From Longimicrobiales bacterium (GTDB lineage: Bacteria; Gemmatimonadota; Gemmatimonadetes; Longimicrobiales; Gaopeijiaceae), in assembly GCA_951813395.1 (NCBI GenBank), contig OX638356.1, positions 285,340-349,339 of the forward strand: a stretch of 64,000 bases of DNA, given 5' to 3'. Every line of letters starts with the position of its first letter. The stretch's first letter is position 1. Below are positions 45,001-52,710 of this stretch, piece after piece. A model generated the notes under the pieces. The model saw only the letters and a program-made list of their open reading frames with translations, did no database searches and was not told the origin of the DNA. A program made the translations under genes and the position numbers.

Positions 45001-45260
45001 GAACTGATCGCCGAGTAGGTCAAGGCGTCGCCGTCCGGGTCGGTGAAGTAATTCGCTACGTTGACAGGGACGGTCTCTTCCACGGTTACGGTCAGAGCCG
45101 GGATCGAGCCGCTTGCCAATGGTGCCCGGTTCGGTGCGGGCGCGGGCTCCGTGGTGCCATCCCCGCAGGCGGCGATCCACAAGGACATTAGAGCCACGGC
45201 TGCAAGAGACGAAGCTGGGACTGGCGTAAGCGCGCCTTTTCGAGAGCGAAATGACATCAC
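42078..45260 (-). CDS. Large lipoprotein: four Ig-like repeats, IPT/TIG domain and gluzincin-type metallopeptidase
   Basis: 1060 residues. Lipoprotein signal MSLWIAAC. Four tandem repeats of about 88 residues span roughly 40-400, each with DPDGDxLxYxAxSS, a TVTATDPDGLSA-like strand and FEVTVPN; then a TIG-like domain (LVLLEGATATVFGSGF). The C-terminal half has LLAHEVTHIIQFAG (HEVTH, about 795) and WELEGGATLAEQLVG with the likely third ligand Glu, as in M30 hyicolysin-type enzymes. It would be anchored on the cell surface or periplasmic side and project a protease on a repeat stalk. Substrate unknown. Confidence 0.8.
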   Translation of the reverse strand: MMSFRSRKGALTPVPASSLAAVALMSLWIAACGDGTTEPAPAPNRAPLASGSIPALTVTVEETVPVNVANYFTDPDGDALTYSAISSNAATASVAVSGSVVTVSAVARGVATVTVTATDPDGLSAQQGFEVTVPNQAPVATGTVPAQTVFVGDTAHVDMAAYFNDPDGDALAYSAASSNTGAVSASVAGSVVSISGIAAGTAIITITATDLDGLSAQHEFQTTVPNRAPAPVGSLAAQTLTVGQTVALEVSPYFADPDGDFLSYAAASTDTAVASATVSDGVVTVEAIALGTASVTVTATDPGGLSAHQSFEVTVPNQRPVVRDSIQSGTLGVGETESWSGPDLFRDPDGDSLTYAAASSDSEVVRPWVTDDVLLVQGISPGTATVTFRALDTEGASARIVFDVTVLGPVSISGTDPLVLLEGATATVFGSGFSSSPELNRVLIGGLPTRVTAATGTVLSIEVPRADCLPPRQAELRVSVGVRSDARTVGVTPRRREDLALPQGWYRFTHAGNGCLHLPDNPLGGEYLIGVVSASEHPASLTGVTLTGTPGDAAVARAAGGGIVVAAELGKEEHTSAVAALRRGPLRPAVALANTGGFEEFLPTDDTLRMRRARAHSQIMARSEALLGKLGRAAQTALADARREMQVGDTLTLHASRDWTCSDSRQVEALVRRVGDHFVWLEDLNNPAGTFSDSELIALETFHASYAMPVHDEYFGSASDVDGNGRVLALMTKEANRAGLGGWVWSGDLYPREQCGTSNLAEITYLQVPDPDGRFGEAVGKQSLLDYYPSLLAHEVTHIIQFAGQVFGDAGRKASWELEGGATLAEQLVGYRLFGHGPGQELGWNAYNASDYTRYWYWNAWIADMAAFWGRDWRGAGSGRIVGAPEECSWVGRKEEGNSGPCLGNPVYGVSSMVLRYAMDRWGSDYAGGERAMMLRLTQSPSRGFASLVDVSPDKSWQPEHILADFYITLWLDLLGRQTYGMDTWNLYAIFGRLRSNARLQPHTAFSTAPRLTGRRVRAGSALYLHWTPTGTLSPTSIKVTAPGGGPVADHIAVWALRVW
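44050..45120 (-). repeat. Four tandem coding repeats of about 264 bp (Ig-like domains)
   Basis: The N-terminal repeats of the metallopeptidase lipoprotein are visible at DNA level: GTGACC GTCACGGT-like and GCGTCGCCGTCCGG-like blocks recur about every 264 bp. The first three repeats are closest; the fourth is diverged. Such arrays can change copy number by recombination. Confidence 0.65.
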
Positions 45261-45295
45261 GTGAGTCAGTGTGTGCGGAGGTCAGCTGGAGATTG

Positions 45296-45307
45296 GTTGG
45301 TACCAAC
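45296..45307. promoter_or_regulatory. 12-bp perfect palindrome upstream of the metallopeptidase lipoprotein gene
   Basis: GTTGGTACCAAC lies 36 bp upstream of the start at 45260, where an operator or activator site could sit. One short palindrome in 64 kb can occur by chance, so this is weak. Confidence 0.25.
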
Positions 45308-45573
45308 GGGCAACCGAACTTGGAGCCGGCAGTCTCACGAAGCAACGACCGACCGATCTCTCGTGCCAAGGAGCATGGTTGCCGACCCGCCCTGCACGGA
45401 GCTCCGGATTCTACCGAACTGTAGGAGCCCCGTGTTCCTACGATCGCCGGCCGGCCGGAAGCTCCACGGGGTCGCACACCGGCGACACCCATTGGCGATG
45501 GAATCCGTAAGATGTCGCCCTTCGGGTCACCGAACGTTCAAGAAAGGAGGCCGACGATCCCGAGGGACCGCAA

Positions 45574-45619
45574 TGCGCCCCGGCGTCACGGGTGGGCCGA
45601 ACCGTGACGCCGGGGCGCA
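45574..45619 (-). terminator. 18-bp perfect hairpin after propeller 6
   Basis: TGCGCCCCGGCGTCACGG, a 10-base loop, and its exact complement, starting 8 bases beyond the propeller 6 stop on the minus strand. The very stable GC stem suits transcript termination or 3'-end protection. No U-run follows, so classical intrinsic termination is not certain. The rest of 45261-45573 shows no gene. Confidence 0.6.
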
Positions 45620-45627
45620 CTGGTACT

Positions 45628-46734
45628 CTACCGCTGTCCCTTGGCCGATCCGTTCGCCTCGGTCCAACTTATTTTGTATATCACCACCTCGGGGTAGTCG
45701 AGGCTCCGAAGCGCGACCAGCAGATCGTCTACGACCGCCATCGGCAGTACAGGGATGTCCAGCAGAAGCTCTGACACCACCTGGCACTGCTCCCCAAGCA
45801 TATGGAGAAGCCGTTGGTCGGTCTCTGGCATCAGAACGGTGTTCAGCGAATGCCCGCCGGGAAGTGGCAAGATCGACACGGAATGACTGAATCGGTTCCA
45901 TCTGAGGCCGACTCCCCGGTCCGAGCGCACGACAACTTCCTCCGGGTCGGTGGTCCACTCCGATCGCCCATGGCATACCGAAACCGTATTCAGTTCCTCG
46001 TCCAGTTGCCAAACGGCGTAAGGGCTCTTTTGGCTATACACATAGCCATCGCGCGCGCGACTCAACGAGCCCCCGAGCAACGAATCTTCGAAACCCGCCA
46101 AATCCCGCTGTGGCATCGGAGGGCCGGCTTCAGCCATTATGTCCCCGTCGCCACTCAAGATCTTGATGGGCAGCAACTCGCCGGTGCCCGAGACAGAAAC
46201 AACAATCTCTGGGCCGGGATGGATGACCATGGAGTTCACGGTCCAGCCCGGCGGGACCAGGAACCTTCGCTTGAATTCATAGTCGGGGCCGAACACCGAA
46301 ATCGCTGCGTGTCCCGGATCCCAGACATAGAGGCTGTCCCCAGGACCCACTCGCACTTGCCAGGGGGAGTAGAATTCCCCTGGCCCCTCGCCGGATCTGC
46401 CGATGGTTGCAACGAATTCGCCGGTGAGCTCGAAGACCTTCAGGTTCTGAGACAGGTCGTCCGCTATGACCAGACGCCCACAACTGTCGATCGCCAGACT
46501 CATGATTCGGCCGAAAACGTCGTGTTCGCCGTCCATGGAGCCGATGGCTATCTGTTCTTCGAGTACCAGTTGCTGCTGCATATCGGCGAATACCAGCGCG
46601 CGTGCGTCCTGAGCATTGGCTTTTCCGACCGCGCCAACCGCAACGATTGTGAGTGGCCCAAGAAGCGATGGGCCGAGGGCGAGGCGTCGTCGAATCCAAC
46701 CCAACTGACGCAGCAGGGCGTGCGCCCAATTCAT
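45628..46734 (-). CDS. Secreted 6-bladed beta-propeller protein (propeller 6)
   Basis: 368 residues from ATG 46734, which gives the signal peptide LTIVAVGAVGKANAQ; an upstream TTG at 46812 would add 26 unlikely residues. Core motif [13 protein letters not shown], then SLYVWDPGHAAISVF. It points away from the ECF operon; each direction has a copy of the shared promoter-like element. Function unknown. Confidence 0.75.
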   Translation of the reverse strand: MNWAHALLRQLGWIRRRLALGPSLLGPLTIVAVGAVGKANAQDARALVFADMQQQLVLEEQIAIGSMDGEHDVFGRIMSLAIDSCGRLVIADDLSQNLKVFELTGEFVATIGRSGEGPGEFYSPWQVRVGPGDSLYVWDPGHAAISVFGPDYEFKRRFLVPPGWTVNSMVIHPGPEIVVSVSGTGELLPIKILSGDGDIMAEAGPPMPQRDLAGFEDSLLGGSLSRARDGYVYSQKSPYAVWQLDEELNTVSVCHGRSEWTTDPEEVVVRSDRGVGLRWNRFSHSVSILPLPGGHSLNTVLMPETDQRLLHMLGEQCQVVSELLLDIPVLPMAVVDDLLVALRSLDYPEVVIYKISWTEANGSAKGQR

Positions 46735-46891
46735 GAGGCCACTCTCAACATTGGGATGAGGGAGCGGGTGTGCATGTGTCTTCCTCCTTTTCCGAGTGAG
46801 GATGATCGGCAAGGCGGCGATTGCGGTCCAGGCCGTCCATGGACGAAGGGGGAGTTTCGGCCAAATGGCCCCCCGTCCTCGATTCGCCTTC

Positions 46892-46920
46892 TAAACAGGC
46901 CGCGCGCGTAAAACGTGCAA
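46892..46920 (-). promoter_or_regulatory. Repeated promoter-like element, copy 3 (minus strand, upstream of propeller 6)
   Basis: On the minus strand: TTGCAC, 17 bp, TGTTTA. The ATTGCACGTTTT block is identical to the other copies; the spacer centre is GC-rich and different. It lies 158 bp upstream of the propeller 6 start and about 135 bp from the divergent copy 4. Confidence 0.5.
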
Positions 46921-47054
46921 TCTCCGATGTGCGTCTCAGAGCCGGGCAGGATCCGCGAGCGGTTGGTCGCCCCACGAAGAGTCCTGGGAAATGATCCTGG
47001 GCGCGAGGTAGGCCTCGCACCCGCGCATCGACGAGGAATGTTCGGAGAACGAGA

Positions 47055-47083
47055 TTGCACGTTTTCCTGGTGAGACCTGTTCT
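47055..47083 (+). promoter_or_regulatory. Repeated promoter-like element, copy 4 (upstream of the ECF operon)
   Basis: TTGCAC, 17 bp, TGTTCT, with ATTGCACGTTTT and GGTGA conserved. It points towards the operon that begins at 47315, 231 bp away. No other gene lies between. Confidence 0.5.
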
Positions 47084-47314
47084 CCAAGGATTGCACCCCC
47101 CATTTGACGCGGTCGGGCCATCTACGCGGTGACCTGGCCCCGGCCAAACGAGAATCGCCAACATCAGGGAGACGGCTTAAGACATGGGCATCTTCGGCCC
47201 CTCAAACTCGCTCTCCGTTTCGGTTGGGCGGTATCTTGGTTCCCGGTAGACCGATAGCGATTGCCGGGACGCCTGACAGATAGACTGCAGCGGGTGATCA
47301 GGAGCACTGCACGA

Positions 47315-48118
47315 ATGACGACAAGTGGGCGCCACCGGGGAATCGCCATCTGGGCCGGACCCATCTTCCGAGCCATGGTGCCCTGGCTGTTGCTGCTGGT
47401 GATCAGCAGGGTCATCCTGACCGAGATTTGGTCGCCGCTTGATGAGGTGTCCTCGCTCCCCCGATGGCTGCCACGCATTGCTCACGATACCGCTCTGGCG
47501 CTTCCGTTCCTCCTGTTCGCGGCGGGACTTGCTCTGGGACGCGTACTGGGGCACTCGCGCCGGGCGGTTCGGGTTGCCGTCTTCGTCGGCATGTCGTTGG
47601 GCATCCTGTCCTACAGCCTGGACGCTTGGGTTGCACCGGAAATCGAAGACCGGATTCGGGCCGCACGCGGTGCCGAAACGGTCGATGTACGGCGGTTTGG
47701 GAGTCGAACGCCGGTCGGCCTTCTCCGCAATCTCGAGTTCGTGCAGACCAATCCGCCGCCTCGATACAGCCTTCAGACGACCACCCCACAGGAGTTCCCT
47801 CCCAACGTGCTGCTCTGGCACCTTCACCAGCCACTGGCCCTCGCCGTATTCGGGATTGCCAATGTACTCCTGGGGTTACTGGCTTCCGAGCTGACGGTTG
47901 ATTTGTCCAACCGGGTGCGGCGAAATGTGCGGTTGGCCATCGGTGTTGGAGGTGGGATCGCTTTCTTGATCTGCATGGCGGCGACTTCCCCTGTGGGGCC
48001 GTTCCTGCGGGACGGCTCAATGCGATCGGGAATCGCCAGCGCCTGGGTGCCGCTCCTGATACCCTTGATTGAGGGCTTGGTCCTTCGGCACCTCGTCAAG
48101 AATCAGCGGTACGGATGA
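47315..48118 (+). CDS. Integral membrane protein, first gene of the ECF operon
   Basis: 267 residues from ATG 47315 (AGGAG upstream). About six membrane segments: two in the N-terminal third (MVPWLLLLVISRVIL, LALPFLLFAAGLALG), one at VFVGMSLGILSYSL, a soluble loop of about 75 residues, then three more at the end (WVPLLIPLIEGLVL). The layout loosely resembles LptF/LptG permeases, but I cannot support that assignment. The stop overlaps the sigma factor start (ATGA). Confidence 0.6.
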   Translation: MTTSGRHRGIAIWAGPIFRAMVPWLLLLVISRVILTEIWSPLDEVSSLPRWLPRIAHDTALALPFLLFAAGLALGRVLGHSRRAVRVAVFVGMSLGILSYSLDAWVAPEIEDRIRAARGAETVDVRRFGSRTPVGLLRNLEFVQTNPPPRYSLQTTTPQEFPPNVLLWHLHQPLALAVFGIANVLLGLLASELTVDLSNRVRRNVRLAIGVGGGIAFLICMAATSPVGPFLRDGSMRSGIASAWVPLLIPLIEGLVLRHLVKNQRYG

Positions 48119-48783
48119 CTGGCGCGATTGTCGGCGTGCCCCGGGCACGATCAGGCGGTGTGGCGGCCGCACAGGAGGGTCCGGGCTCGTCTGACGACGA
48201 CGACATGCCGGGCACAGACCGCGATGCTATTGACCCTGTGGCCTTTCGAAATGGGGACGACCAGTGCTTTCGCGCCGTCCTGGGCCGTTTTGGGCCCCTG
48301 ATTCGCAAGGTCGTGTGGTCGTATGCGGACTCCGATGACGGCCGGGAGGACCTGTATCAGGAGGTCTGCATCCGGATTCTGGAGCAGCGGGCCAGGTACC
48401 GGGAGGAAGGGTCGATGCGCGGCTGGATCGGCACGGTGGCGCGCCACGCGGCCCGGAACTGGCACGCGTCTCGATCCGCACGTGAGTCCGGAAGAGACAG
48501 GTATGCGATAGAGATCGCGCCAATCGAAGCGGCAGGGCACATCACCGCAGACCCGTCCAGGCTCTTGGACTACAGGGAGTGCCTGGCCAACCTGGAGCGG
48601 GCACTCGATGCCATTCCAGAGCAGCAAGGGAATGCGTTCAGATTGATCCAGATCGAGGGGTACAGCGCCAGGGAGGCCGCCCGGATCCTGGATTCCGAGC
48701 CGGCGACCGTGCGGTCCAATCTGCGCCACGCCCGGAAGAAACTTCGTGAACAGCTGGTGGAGTTGACAGATGAAGTGTCCTGA
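48115..48783 (+). CDS. ECF-type RNA polymerase sigma factor
   Basis: 222 residues from ATG 48115; ATG 48205 would remove a 30-residue acidic leader. Region 2 is FRAVLGRFGPLIRKVVWSYADSDDGREDLYQEVCIRI, region 4 is AIPEQQGNAFRLIQIEGYSAREAARIL with TVRSNLRHARKKLREQL. It overlaps the upstream gene by 4 and the anti-sigma gene by 14 bases. Its target promoters may include the shared element found near the propeller genes, but that element's hexamers look more like a housekeeping promoter. Confidence 0.9.
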   Translation: MTGAIVGVPRARSGGVAAAQEGPGSSDDDDMPGTDRDAIDPVAFRNGDDQCFRAVLGRFGPLIRKVVWSYADSDDGREDLYQEVCIRILEQRARYREEGSMRGWIGTVARHAARNWHASRSARESGRDRYAIEIAPIEAAGHITADPSRLLDYRECLANLERALDAIPEQQGNAFRLIQIEGYSAREAARILDSEPATVRSNLRHARKKLREQLVELTDEVS

Positions 48784-49231
48784 CTTGAGAACGCTGAGCC
48801 GAGTCGGCACGCCCAATGCCGATCCGGCCGTCGTGGAACATGTATCCAGTTGCGAGTCGTGCTGGCTGGACTGGCAGATCCAGCAAGGTTTGCGGTACCT
48901 GCACGATCCGTTGGTCAAAGCTGCTTCGGACGAAAACGACCGGGCGATTGCCAGGGTCCTCATCAGGTCGCGCCAACATTCGGAGCCGCCGGCGAGGTGG
49001 CGCGATGCCGCGCTATTCGGCGCCGTCGTCGCGGTTGCTGTGCTCGCCTTCCTGGTGGCAGTCCCGGCGGCGGCAGTGGCGATACCATTCGTTCCGGCTG
49101 TGGCGTACGCCCTCTTGGCGGGTGTCTTGGGCGCGCTCTATGTCAAGAGGCGAGACGAGAATCGCCTTTCCGCCAATGCCGGCGGGCCAGCGGAAGGCTT
49201 CGACTCGCCCCCTCCCAACGCCAGCACTTGA
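48770..49231 (+). CDS. Putative membrane-bound zinc-finger anti-sigma factor
   Basis: 153 residues. N-terminal HVSSCESC (HxxxCxxC) is the zinc-binding anti-sigma motif; a hydrophobic pair of segments follows (FGAVVAVAVLAFLVAVPAAAVAIPF and AYALLAGVLGALYV), ending in a cytoplasmic-looking tail. Overlap with the sigma gene fits the usual sigma/anti-sigma pairing. It should hold the sigma factor at the inner membrane until a signal arrives. Confidence 0.75.
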   Translation: MKCPDLRTLSRVGTPNADPAVVEHVSSCESCWLDWQIQQGLRYLHDPLVKAASDENDRAIARVLIRSRQHSEPPARWRDAALFGAVVAVAVLAFLVAVPAAAVAIPFVPAVAYALLAGVLGALYVKRRDENRLSANAGGPAEGFDSPPPNAST

Positions 49232-49240
49232 CAACCAACC

Positions 49241-50431
49241 ATGGCTTCGATGAACACAACTAACCTCCGTACTACCGTCGTGAATGCCCTCACCTTCGCC
49301 GTCCTGACGGGCTCGGTTCTCGCTCGGCCTGCGGCCTCTCAGGACCTTGGCCCGACCCTTATCCTGGAGGACAGCGTGGTCCTGCAGGAGGGCGAGGACC
49401 TCTACATCGGACAACCCCTGGAAATGATCCTGGGGCCGGAGGGCTCGTTTGTCGTAGTCGACCAGTTTGCTGCGACCGCGACTCGATTTGACCGCACGGG
49501 ACGACCGATTCGGACCTTCGGAAGAAGTGGCAGAGGCCCCGGCGAGTTCTACCAGATTGGAATCGGCGGGTTTGTCGAGGCCGGAATCATCGGGATCACC
49601 GACGGTCAACCACCGGAAATGGAGATCGAGTTCTTCGCCTGGGATTCGGGCGAGCACCTGGGTCAGGCCAGGGCGGACGGCCTCGTGAGTTCGCTGGGAG
49701 CGACCGACCGTGGCCGGCTGTGGGCGGGTGGCATCAATCTGGACACGTGGACAGCGCTTGGCTCTCGGCGCTTGCGGGATTTGCTGCGGCCCCGGGTTTC
49801 GCGGCAACCGTCGAGCATCTCGCTGGATCGAATCGCGGTGCCGCGCCCATATGTTGAAGACAGGACGATCCTGGGCATCGGAGGACATACGCGGATGCAC
49901 GTTTCGGATGAGAGCATTGTCTTCGGATTCGGTGCCAGCCCATTCCTGCTGATGCTCGACCTGAATGGCGAAGTCGTTGACACGATCCCGCTGAACGCCG
50001 CCAGGCGACGTGGCGTGCCGCCGGACGATGAGTTCATCGAGATGATGAGTGTCGACGACGGAGAATTCCCCGACGCCGAAGAGTATTTTGCGCTCGAGGA
50101 GGAGTTGTTTGCGAAGACATCGAGCCTCATGAAGGTGTCCCGTGACGAGGTCGGCAATATCCATACGATCCACCAGGACGGCGAGCTCGACGGAAGGCGG
50201 GTGAGCGGCAGGCTGTACTTGAGCAGCCTGAACCACGACGGTACCACGCAATGCCCGGATACCCCTGTTCCCACCTCGGATGTCGGCCGGCCGATAACTG
50301 CGCTACGGGACAAGGAGTTGTTCGTCCTGGACCAGCGGATCGACGCTGATGAGGACATCCTTCGGACCGTGGTGAGGCGCTTCACGATCGATTCCGTGAA
50401 CTGTACCGGGGAGGTCAGGCGACGGTTCTGA
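49241..50431 (+). CDS. Secreted 6-bladed beta-propeller protein in the ECF operon (propeller 7)
   Basis: 396 residues; signal peptide ending LARPAASQD. Core motif GRSGRGPGEFYQI. Starts ATG 49241 (or 49250), ten bases after the anti-sigma gene, and is followed directly by the carboxypeptidase-regulatory-like gene. Its place in a sigma operon is the only clue in the window to what a propeller protein is used with. Confidence 0.78.
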   Translation: MASMNTTNLRTTVVNALTFAVLTGSVLARPAASQDLGPTLILEDSVVLQEGEDLYIGQPLEMILGPEGSFVVVDQFAATATRFDRTGRPIRTFGRSGRGPGEFYQIGIGGFVEAGIIGITDGQPPEMEIEFFAWDSGEHLGQARADGLVSSLGATDRGRLWAGGINLDTWTALGSRRLRDLLRPRVSRQPSSISLDRIAVPRPYVEDRTILGIGGHTRMHVSDESIVFGFGASPFLLMLDLNGEVVDTIPLNAARRRGVPPDDEFIEMMSVDDGEFPDAEEYFALEEELFAKTSSLMKVSRDEVGNIHTIHQDGELDGRRVSGRLYLSSLNHDGTTQCPDTPVPTSDVGRPITALRDKELFVLDQRIDADEDILRTVVRRFTIDSVNCTGEVRRRF

Positions 50432-52315
50432 ATGTGTAAGGCACCGAGATTCGTACTTTCCGGACCGTTGCGTTGGAGTGCTGCGCGCCGCGTACTTCCG
50501 CTGGCCGTCCTTCTCGGGGTCACTTTGCCCTGCGCGGCCCAGGCCCAGGTCGTGCGCGGCCGGCTGGTCGAGGAGCGCGCGGATCTTCTCGAGCGCCCCG
50601 CCGAGGAGGAGAGCGGAATCGGCGGCGCCATGATGACCCTGGTCGACAGAAGCGGGAACGACGTGGAGCAGGTACTCACGCGAACCGGCACCGGGCTTTT
50701 CGAACTGTCCCCGCCCGACCCCGGCGAGTATCGGCTCAAGGCGGAGCGAATCGGGTATGAGAGCACCTTTTCCGACTACTTCCGCGTCGAGGTGGGCGAT
50801 ACCGTCACCGTCCGGATGACAGCGCGTGTGGAAGCGGTATCCCTGGTTGGAATCGAGGCCGATGTCGGACGCAGATGCGAGGTGCGGCCGGAGGAGGGCC
50901 TGGCTGTGGCCAGGGTCTGGAACGAGGCGCGCAAGGCTCTGGCCGCGGCCGCCTGGACCCAGGAACGCGGCTTGTACCAGTACGAGATGCTGAGGATCAG
51001 GCGACATTTGGATCGCAGAGGCCGAAGGATCGAGGCGGAGGACCGGAGTATCGACAGCGCGTACACCGACGCCCCGTATGTCGCGCGTCCCGTCGATTCC
51101 CTTGTGGCCGGCGGATTCGCCCGCATCACGTCGAGCGAGTCGGTTTTCTGGGCCCCCGATGCTGCGGTACTGCTCTCCGACCAGTTCCTGGACACCCATT
51201 GCCTGAAGGTGACGGACGGAGGCACCGACGCACCGGGCATGGTCGGCCTCTCCTTCGAGCCGGTTCGGGAACGGCAACTTGCCGACATCGCCGGGACGAT
51301 GTGGCTGGACCCCCGGACAGCGCGGCTCAGATGGCTTGACTTCAGCTATGTGCACCTCAATGTGCCCGGTTCGCTCTTGGCGGCCGCGCCCGGCGGCCGC
51401 GTGGAGTTCGAGACCCTGCCCAACGGCACCTGGATTGTGACTTCGTGGAGCATTCGGATGTTCCTGCCGGGCGAAGCCATCCATCCTCTCACCGGGCGAC
51501 CGGCAGCGACTCTTGATGGAATCACCGTGCAAAGCGGAGACGTGCTGCGGGTCCACGGTACCGAGGGAGTCGTCTACCAGGGACACACGGGAGGCCGTAT
51601 CGTCGGCACGGTTCGCGACTCGCTGCAGGTCGGGCTGCCGGGCGCTCGCGTGTTCCTCGAGGGCTCGGGGACCGAGGTTGTCACCGACGCCCAGGGACGG
51701 TTCGAACTGACGCACCTGCGACCGGGTGTCTACACGGTGTACTACACCCACCCGTACCTGGAAGAGCTCTGGTATGAGCCCGATGGGTCCGAGGTGGAAG
51801 TGGAGAACGCGTGGGTCCCCGCAGAATTGGAGCTGTCGGCTCCACCGCTTGAAGAGGTGCTGGACGACATCTGCAACGACGGAAGCCGGCCTCGCGCCCC
51901 CGTGGTCGCAGTAGACAAGGTGGCTTGGCGTAACGGGGTCTTGACTGGCGTGGTGACCGACGAAGAAGGACAACCCCTCCCGGAAGCCACCGTCTACCTG
52001 CAGGCGGTGGCCTACGAGGCGGGCAGGACTCTCATCGAGTCGAGCAACAGAATGGGCGGCAACGAAGGGCTGGAAAACATGCGCTTGCGCTTCAACGAGC
52101 GAACCAGTGACTCGGGCTTCTACCGAGCCTGCTGGGTGCCGGTCGGAATCCCGCTCGAAGTGTTGGTGGTCGAGAAAGACGAGAGGATCGATCGCGACGC
52201 CCTTGAGGAGGCTCCAAGTCTGGCTGACCTCTTCCCGGGCAGGGTGCAGGTCATCACAATCGCCCTCGACAACCCGTACCACTCCCTCGACCTTCGGGTC
52301 GGGCAGGCACGCTAG
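50432..52315 (+). CDS. Secreted protein with carboxypeptidase-regulatory-like domains
   Basis: 627 residues. Signal peptide VLLGVTLPCAAQAQ. Three Ig-like carboxypeptidase-D regulatory modules: residues about 30-130 (GEYRLKAERIGYES), about 390-470 (RIVGTVRDSLQVGLPGARVFLE then AQGRFELTHLRPGVYTV), and about 500-600 (GVLTGVVTDEEGQPLPEATVYLQ). The central 250 residues are beta-rich and unassigned. Such domains usually sit at the start of TonB-dependent receptors, but no receptor barrel follows here. Last gene of the ECF operon, starting at the base after the propeller 7 stop. Its 3' end is partly copied at 56666-56826. Confidence 0.78.
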   Translation: MCKAPRFVLSGPLRWSAARRVLPLAVLLGVTLPCAAQAQVVRGRLVEERADLLERPAEEESGIGGAMMTLVDRSGNDVEQVLTRTGTGLFELSPPDPGEYRLKAERIGYESTFSDYFRVEVGDTVTVRMTARVEAVSLVGIEADVGRRCEVRPEEGLAVARVWNEARKALAAAAWTQERGLYQYEMLRIRRHLDRRGRRIEAEDRSIDSAYTDAPYVARPVDSLVAGGFARITSSESVFWAPDAAVLLSDQFLDTHCLKVTDGGTDAPGMVGLSFEPVRERQLADIAGTMWLDPRTARLRWLDFSYVHLNVPGSLLAAAPGGRVEFETLPNGTWIVTSWSIRMFLPGEAIHPLTGRPAATLDGITVQSGDVLRVHGTEGVVYQGHTGGRIVGTVRDSLQVGLPGARVFLEGSGTEVVTDAQGRFELTHLRPGVYTVYYTHPYLEELWYEPDGSEVEVENAWVPAELELSAPPLEEVLDDICNDGSRPRAPVVAVDKVAWRNGVLTGVVTDEEGQPLPEATVYLQAVAYEAGRTLIESSNRMGGNEGLENMRLRFNERTSDSGFYRACWVPVGIPLEVLVVEKDERIDRDALEEAPSLADLFPGRVQVITIALDNPYHSLDLRVGQAR

Positions 52316-52710
52316 GGGCGAAGCCGGATCTCCCGGTCGCTGAAGATGTTGCCAATTCTTGCCACAGCCGTTAGTGGTGCTGCGGGCGGCGGCCCGACGG
52401 GACGTTGACGACCCGCTCAACCACTACCTGGTGGAAGCCGGGCGTAAGACCGCACTGCGCTTCATCGACCGTGTGGAAGAGGCGTTCCTCCACGTCGCCA
52501 TGAACCCGGAATCGGGGTCGGCCCGCTACGGCCACGAACTCAATCTGGTGGAGCTTCGCTCGTGGCCGGTCAGGTCCTACCCCTATCTGGGCTTCTACAT
52601 GACGGCCCGTGGCCAGGTGGATGTCTGGCGGGTGCTCCACCGCCAGCGCGACATTCCCGCGTGGATGGGCGAGGGTGAGGATAGCGAGTAGACGACCTGG
52701 CTCACGCCGA
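51963..52710 (+). repeat. Segmental duplication, copy A
   Basis: Covers the 3' end of the carboxypeptidase-regulatory-like gene, a 45-bp spacer and the orphan ParE toxin, ending at CTCACGCCGAGG. Copy B at 56666-57485 has the same order. Copy A has lost the antitoxin gene; copy B has lost most of the protein's 3' end. Confidence 0.85.
52359..52691 (+). CDS. Orphan ParE-type toxin, antitoxin deleted
   Basis: Up to 110 residues, differing from the intact ParE at 57132 mainly at the first few residues and a few other positions (for example YPYLGFYM instead of YPYLVFYM). The upstream spacer is the same until TTCTTGCCA; the antitoxin gene and the toxin's own ATG are then missing. The frame is still open from TTG 52359 or GTG 52374. 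Without ATG or ribosome site it may be silent, or tolerated because the ParD at 56896 neutralises it. Confidence 0.8.
   Translation: MPQPLVVLRAAARRDVDDPLNHYLVEAGRKTALRFIDRVEEAFLHVAMNPESGSARYGHELNLVELRSWPVRSYPYLGFYMTARGQVDVWRVLHRQRDIPAWMGEGEDSE

Noticed and set aside
46936..47121. 61-residue minus-strand frame ending in YLAPRIISQDSSWGDQPL, possible small peptide or RiPP precursor
   Set aside because: No ribosome site, no modifying enzyme nearby, and it overlaps the divergent promoter-like element at 47055.
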